DNA from: M55B174 sp964618065
GTDB taxonomy: Bacteria > Patescibacteriota > Minisyncoccia > CAIUEV01 > JAHKAQ01
NCBI GenBank assembly: GCA_964618065.1
Contig: CAZTZK010000028.1
Span: 1-8,250, forward strand
Length of the DNA stretch: 8,250 nucleotides
Direction of reading: 5' to 3'
A program made the translations under genes and the position numbers. This document shows, piece by piece, positions 1 to 5,752 of the stretch. The notes below the pieces were generated by a model. That model did not search any database. It saw only the letters and a program-made list of their open reading frames with translations, and was not told the DNA's origin. Within the stretch, counting starts at the first letter, position 1. Every line of letters begins with the position of its first letter.

Positions 1-155
1 GCTTCCATTTCTGTCTGTTTCCTTTGAATAGACTCTTTTCTTTTAAGAGATCCCACCAAAACTAACATGCCTATAATTGCCACTACTATTAAAATTTCAA
101 TTAGAGTGAACCCTTTTTTTGCTAACTTGTTTTTTTGTTTATTTTTATCAAACAT
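1..155 (-). CDS. Prepilin-like protein, N-terminal part (runs off the left edge)
   Basis: The minus strand opens with ATG at 155-153 and stays open to the window edge, giving 51 complete codons of a gene whose 3' end is missing. The start reads MFDKNKQKNKLAKKG followed by FTLIEILIVVAIIGMLV, then a charged, Lys/Arg-rich helix. This is a textbook class III/type IV prepilin signal: a basic leader of 15 residues, cleavage after Gly15, Phe as mature residue 1, Glu at mature position 5 (Glu20 of the precursor), and a hydrophobic helix of about 15-20 residues. The known family role is a pilin or pseudopilin held in the inner membrane, processed by PilD, and polymerised. Major pilin, minor pilin and pseudopilin cannot be told apart without the C-terminal domain. 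It diverges from pilM, and no Shine-Dalgarno sequence precedes the ATG. The prepilin call is secure; the exact role is open. Confidence 0.88.
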   Translation of the reverse strand, partial: MFDKNKQKNKLAKKGFTLIEILIVVAIIGMLVLVGSLKRKESIQRKQTEME

Positions 156-177
156 TTCTAAAAGGAGAGATATAAAT

Positions 178-206
178 TTGAAGTAAAAATTAAAACGTGT
201 TAATAT
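178..206 (+). promoter_or_regulatory. Candidate sigma70-type promoter for pilM
   Basis: TTGAAG (178-183) is followed by a 17-base spacer and TAATAT (201-206). A TG one base upstream of the -10 (198-199) makes it an extended -10. Each hexamer matches the consensus at 4 of 6 positions, so the spacing and the TG carry much of the weight. A start near 213 would leave a leader of about 60 bases before pilM. In DNA this AT-rich, chance matches are common. On the minus strand, TACAAT (249-244) is a possible -10 for the divergent prepilin gene but has a poor -35. Confidence 0.35.
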
Positions 207-275
207 TTTACTATCTTCTTTAGAAAAAAGCTAGTTTTTAGAAATTGTATTTGGAAAACAAAAATAAATTAATAG

Positions 276-1334
276 ATGTTTAGTCATTTTTCTAAATTAA
301 CTAAAGATTCGGTAGGAGTTGATATTGGGACTTCTTCAATTAAAGTGGTCCATTTGGGCTTTTCAAATGAAAAACCTTTCTTGAAGAATTTTGTAATAGC
401 TAGATTAAAAGAAGGTTCTATCCAAACAAGCAATCAAATTATTGCGGGCAAACAAGTTTCTAAAATTTTAACCCTTGCTCTTCAAAGAAGTGGTATCAAC
501 TCTAAAGATGTCTCTTTTTCCATCCCCGCTTTTTCTAGCTTTGTTTCTTTTATGGTAATCCCAAAAGTTCCTGAGGATGAAATCATTTCTAAGGTTGAGA
601 CGGAAGCTAAAAGATTGATCCCCGTTCCTCTTTCCGAGGTTTCACTGGGCTGGGAAATTGTTGAAGAAAATCAAAAAATTAAATCTGTAGGGATGAAAGC
701 AAAAGGTGAAGATGAAATGAAAATTTTACTTATGGCTGTTTCAAAAGATACTATCGCTAAATATGAAGCAATAGCCAGAGCCTCTAAGTTAAATCTAGGC
801 TCTATTGAAGTAGAAAGTTTTGCTCTAATACGTTGTTTGGTAGGAGAAGATAGGGGAGCATTTTTAATTTTGGATATAGGATCTAGAATTTGCAATGCTT
901 TGATTGTGGCCGAAGGCTCTTTGAGAGGAACACGCAATATGGATATTGGAGGAGGAGGAATCACCGAATCAATTTCTAGAGGAATGGATGTAGATTTTGC
1001 AAGAGCGGAAAATTTAAAGAAAGACAGAGGAATGGAAGATCCTCAATTATTTAATCTTATTTCTCCAACGCTAGACAGAATAATTCAAGATTTGAAAAGA
1101 ACTATAGATATTTACAACCAAAAAAATGCAGGAAAGAAAATAGAAAAAATTATTTTAATTGGGGGAACTTCTAAGCTAAAAGGTTTTAAAACATATCTTC
1201 AAGAGAATCTAGGTTTAAAAATTATAGAGAATAATCCTCTTGAAAAAATAAATTTTAATGCAAAAGACAAAAAAATATTAGATAGTTTTAAAGAAGAACT
1301 AGCTGTAGCTATTGGTACAGCTTTGAAAAAATAA
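276..1334 (+). CDS. pilM: Type IV pilus assembly protein PilM (actin-like ATPase)
   Basis: This is a 352-residue protein, the usual PilM length. PilM is a cytoplasmic, actin/FtsA-fold nucleotide-binding protein that docks on the cytoplasmic N-terminus of PilN and links the membrane alignment complex to the motor ATPases. The actin-fold signatures are visible: phosphate-1 loop VGVDIGTSSIKVV (residues 13-25), phosphate-2 loop LILDIGSRICNALIV (197-211), and adenosine-binding motif IILIGGTSKLKG (292-303). There is no membrane segment. The phosphate-2 loop reads DIGSR where many homologues have DIGA followed by Thr, a mild divergence. The start is ATG at 276 with no Shine-Dalgarno upstream. It is followed by pilN, as in other T4P clusters, but across 183 bases that contain a separate candidate promoter. 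FtsA/MreB-type proteins share the fold; the context settles the call as PilM. Confidence 0.93.
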   Translation: MFSHFSKLTKDSVGVDIGTSSIKVVHLGFSNEKPFLKNFVIARLKEGSIQTSNQIIAGKQVSKILTLALQRSGINSKDVSFSIPAFSSFVSFMVIPKVPEDEIISKVETEAKRLIPVPLSEVSLGWEIVEENQKIKSVGMKAKGEDEMKILLMAVSKDTIAKYEAIARASKLNLGSIEVESFALIRCLVGEDRGAFLILDIGSRICNALIVAEGSLRGTRNMDIGGGGITESISRGMDVDFARAENLKKDRGMEDPQLFNLISPTLDRIIQDLKRTIDIYNQKNAGKKIEKIILIGGTSKLKGFKTYLQENLGLKIIENNPLEKINFNAKDKKILDSFKEELAVAIGTALKK

Positions 1335-1370
1335 AATTTGATTATTTAATCCAATCATCTTCTTTTAAAA

Positions 1371-1392
1371 AATAATTTACGAATAAATTATT
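1371..1392. repeat. Perfect AT-only inverted repeat between pilM and pilN
   Basis: AATAATTTA (1371-1379) and TAAATTATT (1384-1392) are exact reverse complements separated by CGAA. They give a 9-base-pair hairpin with a 4-base loop 36 bases after the pilM stop. There is no G-C pair and no T-run directly after it, so it is not a convincing intrinsic terminator. It could instead be a dyad operator or an mRNA 3'-end stabiliser. AT-only palindromes also arise by chance in such DNA. Confidence 0.4.
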
Positions 1393-1403
1393 GAGAAGTA
1401 TTT

Positions 1404-1425
1404 TACTTTTGAAATTACTTGAAAT
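1404..1425. repeat. Imperfect direct repeat upstream of the pilN promoter
   Basis: TACTTTTGAAAT (1404-1415) is followed directly by TACTTGAAAT (1416-1425), the same unit less two T residues. The pair ends 10 bases before the candidate -35 at 1436, a usual place for an activator site. The elements are spaced about one helical turn apart. No regulator is identified, and low complexity makes chance a real alternative. Confidence 0.25.
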
Positions 1426-1435
1426 ATTTTTTTGC

Positions 1436-1464
1436 TTGCTAAAAAAAATAAATTATTTTATACT
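1436..1464 (+). promoter_or_regulatory. Candidate sigma70-type promoter for pilN and downstream genes
   Basis: TTGCTA (1436-1441) is followed by an exact 17-base spacer and TATACT (1459-1464). The -10 matches TATAAT at 5 of 6 positions and the -35 matches TTGACA at 4 of 6. Transcription from about 1471 would leave a leader of about 47 bases before the GTG start of pilN. It lies in the largest gap between plus-strand genes, which supports a second transcription unit starting at pilN. Confidence 0.45.
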
Positions 1465-1517
1465 TGGCACAGAATATAAATTTCATTTTTTAAATAAATA
1501 AAAATAAAAAAAATAAA

Positions 1518-2243
1518 GTGGGTGGAGGAATAGACTTTGCAAAACAAACTAATATCTATAAAGAGAAGAAAAAAAAGAAACTTGTGGCAAAGGGAATGTT
1601 TTTTTCTTTTCTGCTAATTCTTTTTTCTTTGGGAATTTGGGGCGGAGCTTATTTTTATAAATTTACCCAAGAAAGAAAGGTAACCAATATAAAAAGTAAA
1701 ATAAGCCAAGAAAAAAACCAAAGAGATTTTGATAAAGTGGCAGAAATTTTAGATGTTGCAACAAGATTAAATTTTGTGAACCAATTTTCTCAAAAGCAAA
1801 AGTTTTGGAGCGGTTTTCTAGGAGAGATTGAAGGAAAAACTTTCCCTTCAATTTATTTTAGTTCTTTAGAGGGAGAGTCTAGTTATTCTCTAAATAATGA
1901 AAATAGTAGTTCGGCTCCAAATGTAGCAGCTGTTTCAGTAAATGATAAAAATAAAGTAGGACAAATAAAAATAGGGATGGTTTCTTCTAGTTTAAATGAT
2001 ATCTCTAAACAGATCATTGCTTTCAAAAAGTCTGATAAAATTGAATCTGCAGTAGTTGATAAAATTTCTTTAGATGATAAAGGTTTAGTGTTTTTAATGA
2101 CTTTGAATCTATCTTCTGATGCTTTGGAAAGATTTGCTTATGAAGGAGTAGGAGAAGGAGAGATAGATTCTACTTCTGGCAATGGTGTTGATATAAGTGA
2201 ACCGGGGAGTATTGAATCCGAAAGCCAAAACGCTGGAGAATAA
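1518..2243 (+). CDS. pilN: Type IV pilus assembly protein PilN-like (bitopic membrane protein)
   Basis: This is a 241-residue protein. PilN spans the inner membrane once, binds PilM with its cytoplasmic N-terminus and pairs with PilO outside. Here residues 1-26 are cytoplasmic and very basic (five consecutive Lys at 17-21). Residues 27-47 form one membrane helix. Residues 50-95 look like a coiled coil, and the segment around 90-118 (WSGFLGEIEGKTFPSIYFSSLEG) matches the usual PilN pattern of a Trp-containing helix leading to a strand. After a Ser/Asn-rich insertion (119-145), residues 148-200 resemble the ferredoxin-like core, and the last 35 are acidic and low in complexity. The canonical PilM-docking motif INLLP is not evident; GGGIDFAK occupies its place. 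The start is GTG at 1518, the only standard start codon after the in-frame stop at 1491, without a Shine-Dalgarno. The next in-frame ATG would begin right at the membrane helix. Family assignment rests on topology, weak motifs and gene order. Confidence 0.75.
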   Translation: MGGGIDFAKQTNIYKEKKKKKLVAKGMFFSFLLILFSLGIWGGAYFYKFTQERKVTNIKSKISQEKNQRDFDKVAEILDVATRLNFVNQFSQKQKFWSGFLGEIEGKTFPSIYFSSLEGESSYSLNNENSSSAPNVAAVSVNDKNKVGQIKIGMVSSSLNDISKQIIAFKKSDKIESAVVDKISLDDKGLVFLMTLNLSSDALERFAYEGVGEGEIDSTSGNGVDISEPGSIESESQNAGE

Positions 2244-2290
2244 AAGTTTTTCAATGGAATTAGATAGCTAAGCAATTTAAATATTAGTTA

Positions 2291-3004
2291 ATGAAAATTT
2301 TAATTTTTCCAATTTCTCTTGTTTTTTCTATAATAATTTTAATTTGGGCAGTTATGCCTACTTATAAAGATGCCCAGAAAATTAAAAATACAGAACTGCC
2401 TAAGTTGCAAGAAGAATTAAATATGGAATTGGAAATTTCTAAAAATTTAGTCAATTTAGAACAAGAATATGGGATGTACGAAGAAGATTTAAAAATTTTA
2501 GGTTATGCTTTCCCTAAAGAAAGCGATCTTAAATCCTTGTTAACTCAAATTGAAACTATGATTTTAGATAGTTCTTTAACCTATCGCAATATATCAATTA
2601 AAGGAGGGGATGATTCTCAAAGCGATACAATTAATAAGCAGTTCACAGCGAGTGGGGTAAAAACTCAAGCAGTTTTGATGCCCCAACCAGAACCGATTCA
2701 AATAGATTTAGAAATTTCCGGTTCTTATGAAAATTTAAGACAGTTTATTAATAAAGTGGAAAATTTAGATCGACTAGCCAACATAATTTCTTTGAGTATT
2801 AAAGCTGAAACTCAAAAGAAAACGGAGGAATCCGGATCAAATGTTTTGTTAAAGACGAATGTTACTATTGAAGTTTATAAGCAAGATCCCGTTGATGCAG
2901 TAGGTATTAAAAGAGTACTTAGTAGTAGTGCGACGGGGAGTACAAATTCCAGTGCGAATGTAAGTCAAGGTGTTGATGCTACAGTAAATGAATTAGAGAA
3001 GTAA
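2291..3004 (+). CDS. pilO: Type IV pilus assembly protein PilO-like (bitopic membrane protein)
   Basis: This is a 237-residue protein. PilO pairs with PilN to form the inner-membrane alignment complex. A membrane helix spans residues 3-23 and is followed by a coiled coil at about 25-66. A globular part holds the PilO-like signature at residues 146-170 (YENLRQFINKVENLDRLANI), in which a helix packs against strands of a ferredoxin-like fold. The C-terminus from about 210 is a Ser/Thr/Asn-rich tail. The N-terminus is unusually short: Met-Lys and then the membrane segment, with almost no cytoplasmic part. An in-frame stop at 2285-2287 rules out a longer version. It starts 47 bases after pilN, and no Shine-Dalgarno is present. 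PilN and PilO share architecture, so the names depend partly on order; the PilO-type motif favours this call. Confidence 0.8.
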   Translation: MKILIFPISLVFSIIILIWAVMPTYKDAQKIKNTELPKLQEELNMELEISKNLVNLEQEYGMYEEDLKILGYAFPKESDLKSLLTQIETMILDSSLTYRNISIKGGDDSQSDTINKQFTASGVKTQAVLMPQPEPIQIDLEISGSYENLRQFINKVENLDRLANIISLSIKAETQKKTEESGSNVLLKTNVTIEVYKQDPVDAVGIKRVLSSSATGSTNSSANVSQGVDATVNELEK

Positions 3005-3037
3005 TTTTTTAAAATTTTTTAAAAGTAATTTTTTCTA

Positions 3038-3472
3038 ATGGAATTTAATTTTGCAAATCCAAGTAGTAGTAGTCCAGCAAACTCAAATAAACCGGAAGAT
3101 TCTCCAAAAGGTTCAATGAATAAAAAAGTAATAATTCTTTTGCTAATTCTTTTGCTAATTGTTGGTATAGGAGTTTACTTTTTATTTTTTGCAGAAGGCG
3201 GGAGCTTAGATTCTTCTAAAGTAGCAGTTAAAAATTCAACAGCTTCTACAGCAGAGAATAAAACGGGTAATTCAGCAGCTACCAATAGTCTTGCACAAAA
3301 GGACTCTTTGGATACAAGTCAAAATGAGATTAAAGGAGTAAATATAGGGGGACTTTTTATTCCTTATGGTTTTAATGAAGAGGCAATAAAGTTCTTACAA
3401 AAATTAAAAAGTCAAGGGAAATTTCCAATTTTTGTTGATGAGAATACGCTTGGAAAAACTAATCCTTTTTAG
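3038..3472 (+). CDS. Uncharacterised single-pass membrane protein in the pilP position
   Basis: I do not recognise this 144-residue protein as a named family. Residues 1-29 are a polar, Ser/Asn/Pro-rich cytoplasmic segment, with a four-Ser run from four AGT codons. Residues 30-51 form one strongly hydrophobic helix, preceded by Asn-Lys-Lys. Residues 52-95 are a Ser/Thr/Ala/Asn-rich linker. Residues 96-144 form a short, apparently folded end: GGLFIPYGF, an amphipathic helix (EEAIKFLQKLKSQ), a strand (FPIFVDE) and a final GKTNPF. It lies between pilO and pilB, where diderm clusters place pilP, a lipoprotein linking PilN/PilO to the secretin. There is no lipobox here, so homology to PilP is not claimed. 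The terminal G-x-x-NPF recalls the GR-x-DPF-type motif seen in some T4P accessory proteins, which is only suggestive. The inference is an accessory component of the PilM/N/O complex. The start is ATG at 3038, no Shine-Dalgarno; the stop is TAG. Confidence 0.7.
   Translation: MEFNFANPSSSSPANSNKPEDSPKGSMNKKVIILLLILLLIVGIGVYFLFFAEGGSLDSSKVAVKNSTASTAENKTGNSAATNSLAQKDSLDTSQNEIKGVNIGGLFIPYGFNEEAIKFLQKLKSQGKFPIFVDENTLGKTNPF
3133..3160 (+). repeat. 12-bp tandem duplication inside a membrane-helix coding stretch
   Basis: The unit AATTCTTTTGCT occurs at 3133-3144 and again at 3145-3156, followed by AATT (3157-3160), about 2.3 copies in all. In the reading frame it encodes Ile-Leu-Leu-Leu twice within the single membrane helix of the 144-residue protein. 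It is in frame and a multiple of three, so gain or loss of a copy would only change helix length by four residues. Confidence 0.8.
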
Positions 3473-3498
3473 TCAGAAAAAGTTAATTAGAAATAATA

Positions 3499-5247
3499 AT
3501 GGTAGTAAGTGATAATAAAAATGGTAAATTTAAAGAAATAGATTTTAAAGATAAGGAAATCCCATATAATGTTTTGAACATCGTTTCTGAAAGTGCCGCT
3601 GCTAAGTACAAAGTGATTGTTTTTGAAAAAAATGAGAGTTCTTTAAAAGTGGCCATGGTGGATCCGGAAAATATAGATTCACTGAATGCTTTACATTTTA
3701 TCAGTAGCAAGTTTGGTCTCCAGCTAGAAATCTTTAAGATTTCGGATAAAGTTTTTGAGGAAGCTTTTAAAGGATATAAAAAGCCGGGAGTAATTATTGA
3801 TAGGGCGGTTGAAGATTACGAAAAAGAAGAACAAGATATTATTCAAAAAAAGAAAAAATCTTCCCGAAAAAAAGAAGAAGTTGATTTGAAAAATCTTGGT
3901 TCGGCGCCCATTACTAAAATTGTAGATGTTATATTAACTCATGCTATTATAGGTGGAGCAAGCGATGTACATATTGAACCTCAAGAGAAGAAATTGAGAA
4001 TCCGTTATCGCCTAGATGGAGACCTACATGAAACTTTTGTTTTATCTAAAAAAATTGCTCCGGCTTTAGTTTCTAGGATTAAGATAATGTCTAATCTAAA
4101 GATTGATGAGAAGAGAAAACCCCAAGACGGTCGTTTAAAGGCAAAAGGTGGAGATAGGGTAGTAGATGTTAGAGTCTCCACTTTACCTACTACTGAAGGA
4201 GAAAAAGTAGTGATGAGAATTTTAGAAAGAGAATCCGGTTTAGATAGTTTTGAGAAATTAGGACTTCTTGGAAGAAATTTACAAATTATAGAAAAAGGAA
4301 TCCAAGAACCTTACGGGACAATTTTAGTTACCGGTCCTACCGGAAGCGGGAAATCAACTACTATATTTACGGCTTTAAGGAAACTAAACAGAGCTGATGT
4401 TAACATTGTAACCTTAGAAGATCCGATAGAATATAAAATTCCAGGAGTAAGCCATAGTCAGGTTCGTCCGGATATTGATTTTACTTTTGCTTCAGGTTTG
4501 AGATCTATTTTGAGACAAGATCCAGATATTATAATGGTAGGAGAAATTAGAGATAGTGAAACAGCTGAATTAGCTACTCATGCAGCTTTAACAGGTCATT
4601 TAGTTCTTTCTACTTTGCATACAAATGATGCTTTAGGTGCCATACCTCGTTTAGTAGATATGGGAGTTGAATCTTTTTTAGTTTCTTCCAGTTTGAGAGT
4701 AATAATTGCGCAAAGGCTTGTTAGAAGAATTTGTGAACATTGCCGAGAACAATTTGAACCAACAGAAAAAGTAAAAAAGTACATTTTAAATAGTTTAAAG
4801 TTAATTTCAGAAGAAGAAAAACGGGAAAGAATTCCTAATTTTGATCCTAATAATATAAAAGTTTGGAGAGGGAGAGGTTGTGCCAAATGTAAAAATACAG
4901 GGACAAAGGGCAGAATTGCTATTTTTGAAGTTGTAGAATGCGGACCCAGTATGAGGAAAGTTATTGATGATAATTTAACTGCAGAAGCCCTAGAAGAAGA
5001 ATTCATTCGCCAGAAAGCTACTTTAATGAGAGAAGATGGAGTTTTGAAAGCTTTAAATGGGGAGACGACCATTGAATTTGTAGAAGAAGCTACCAGTGAG
5101 GAAACCGAAGAAAAAGTTGATCTTAAAAAGAATGAGAAAGTTACAGCGAACAATAAAGCTGAGAATAAAGCTGAAGCTGACACTAATGCAAAAATAAAGG
5201 ATGAAAATAAAGAATATTTTTCCAATATGAAAGAGCCAAGCCTTTAA
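3499..5247 (+). CDS. pilB: Type IV pilus extension ATPase PilB (GspE/PulE family)
   Basis: This is a 582-residue hexameric AAA-like secretion ATPase that powers pilin polymerisation at PilC. Residues 1-95 are a shortened GspE/MshE-type N-domain. Residues 105-128 form a charged linker with consecutive Lys residues. The second N-domain begins about residue 135 (SDVHIEP at 155-161, RYRLDGDL at 169-176). Motor motifs are complete: Walker A GPTGSGKST (279-287), Asp box TLEDPIEY (305-312), Walker B DPDIIMVGEIRD (341-352, catalytic Glu349), and His box TGHLVLSTLHTND (365-377). Four cysteines in two CxxC pairs (412/415 and 461/464) form the zinc-binding module typical of PilB/GspE and absent from PilT, which identifies the extension rather than the retraction motor. 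Residues 530-582 are an added low-complexity tail rich in Glu, Lys, Ala and Asn, with a near-repeat NKAENKAEA. The start is ATG at 3499, 26 bases after the previous gene, without a Shine-Dalgarno. Confidence 0.96.
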   Translation: MVVSDNKNGKFKEIDFKDKEIPYNVLNIVSESAAAKYKVIVFEKNESSLKVAMVDPENIDSLNALHFISSKFGLQLEIFKISDKVFEEAFKGYKKPGVIIDRAVEDYEKEEQDIIQKKKKSSRKKEEVDLKNLGSAPITKIVDVILTHAIIGGASDVHIEPQEKKLRIRYRLDGDLHETFVLSKKIAPALVSRIKIMSNLKIDEKRKPQDGRLKAKGGDRVVDVRVSTLPTTEGEKVVMRILERESGLDSFEKLGLLGRNLQIIEKGIQEPYGTILVTGPTGSGKSTTIFTALRKLNRADVNIVTLEDPIEYKIPGVSHSQVRPDIDFTFASGLRSILRQDPDIIMVGEIRDSETAELATHAALTGHLVLSTLHTNDALGAIPRLVDMGVESFLVSSSLRVIIAQRLVRRICEHCREQFEPTEKVKKYILNSLKLISEEEKRERIPNFDPNNIKVWRGRGCAKCKNTGTKGRIAIFEVVECGPSMRKVIDDNLTAEALEEEFIRQKATLMREDGVLKALNGETTIEFVEEATSEETEEKVDLKKNEKVTANNKAENKAEADTNAKIKDENKEYFSNMKEPSL

Positions 5248-5311
5248 TTATTATTAGTTGCTATTAGGAAAAATATTAATTTTATTGAGAATAAAAAATA
5301 CAGCATAAGAA

Positions 5312-5317
5312 TATAAT
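5312..5317 (+). promoter_or_regulatory. Perfect -10 hexamer just before the response-regulator gene
   Basis: An exact TATAAT lies 12 bases before the ATG at 5330, in the 79-to-82-base gap after pilB. No good -35 sits at 16-18 bases; the nearest candidate, TTGAGA (5285-5290), is 21 bases away. If used, transcription would start at about 5324-5326, giving a leaderless or nearly leaderless message for the receiver gene. Chance occurrence in this AT-rich gap is the main alternative. Confidence 0.25.
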
Positions 5318-5329
5318 AAATAATTAGTG

Positions 5330-5737
5330 ATGGAAAAAGTATTAATTGTTGAAGACGACCCTTTTATATCTGATATTTACATGGTTGAGCTGGAAAATCA
5401 GGGATATGATGTCGAATTGGCATTTGATGGGGAAGAGGCAGTCAAAAAAATAAGTCAGAATCCTTTTGATGTAATGCTTTTGGATATTCTTATGCCTCGT
5501 AAGGACGGTTTCGCAGTTTTAAAAGAGATAAAAAATAATCCCAATTTTGAAACAGCGGTTATAGTTTTAAGTAATTTAGGCAAACAGGAGCAAATTGAAA
5601 GAGCTTTGGATCTGGGAGCAAATGATTATATTGTTAAAACACAGTTTACTCCTCAAGAAGTAATTGGGAAAATAAAAGAGATTTCTAAAAATAAGGAAAA
5701 GAGTAAGAAAACTAAGAAAAATAAAAAGAGTAATTAA
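5330..5737 (+). CDS. Single-domain response regulator (CheY/PilG/PilH-like receiver)
   Basis: This 135-residue protein is one receiver domain with no output domain. Expected residues are present: acidic cluster Glu8-Asp9-Asp10, phosphoacceptor Asp52 in MLLDILMP, Ser81 in IVLSNLG in the usual Thr/Ser place, and Lys103 in DYIVKTQF. Such proteins act by phosphorylation-dependent binding to a partner; in other T4P systems PilG and PilH are receivers that tune the extension and retraction motors. The gene lies between pilB and pilT, 15 bases before the latter, so control of one motor is a reasonable inference, not shown. No histidine kinase is visible. Residues 119-135 form a Lys-rich tail (KNKEKSKKTKKNKKSN) beyond the domain, which might bind an acidic partner or nucleic acid. 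GTG at 5327 is directly followed by ATG at 5330; ATG is preferred, and no Shine-Dalgarno decides between them. Confidence 0.93.
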   Translation: MEKVLIVEDDPFISDIYMVELENQGYDVELAFDGEEAVKKISQNPFDVMLLDILMPRKDGFAVLKEIKNNPNFETAVIVLSNLGKQEQIERALDLGANDYIVKTQFTPQEVIGKIKEISKNKEKSKKTKKNKKSN

Positions 5738-5752
5738 TTAATTTAATTTAAC

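Noticed and set aside
161..183. AAAGGAGAG on the plus strand that looks like a Shine-Dalgarno
   Set aside because: The nearest start-like codon, TTG at 178, is followed by AAG and TAA, so no gene follows. On the opposite strand, which carries the prepilin-like gene, the sequence is not a binding site.
221..243. Near-palindrome around AAAAAGCTAGTTTTT upstream of pilM
   Set aside because: Only five A-T pairs close around a small CTAG-containing loop, which is expected by chance in this composition and has no other support.
671..964. Minus-strand open frame inside pilM, and similar ones at 1663-1851 and 3483-3710
   Set aside because: All are antisense to well-supported genes, show no recognisable motif and have no own promoter or binding site.
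1371..1410. Rho-independent terminator after pilM
   Set aside because: The stem is entirely A-T and is followed by GAGAAG rather than a T-run, so it does not meet the requirements of an intrinsic terminator.
4596..5225. Long minus-strand open frame (209 codons) inside pilB
   Set aside because: It lies wholly antisense to pilB, whose frame has unmistakable ATPase motifs. The predicted protein is Ser/Phe/Leu-rich with no domain pattern, as expected of an antisense shadow in AT-rich DNA.
5327..5329. GTG directly before the ATG as the start of the receiver protein
   Set aside because: It is possible and adds only one residue, but ATG is the stronger start codon and places the acidic cluster at the usual residues 8-10.
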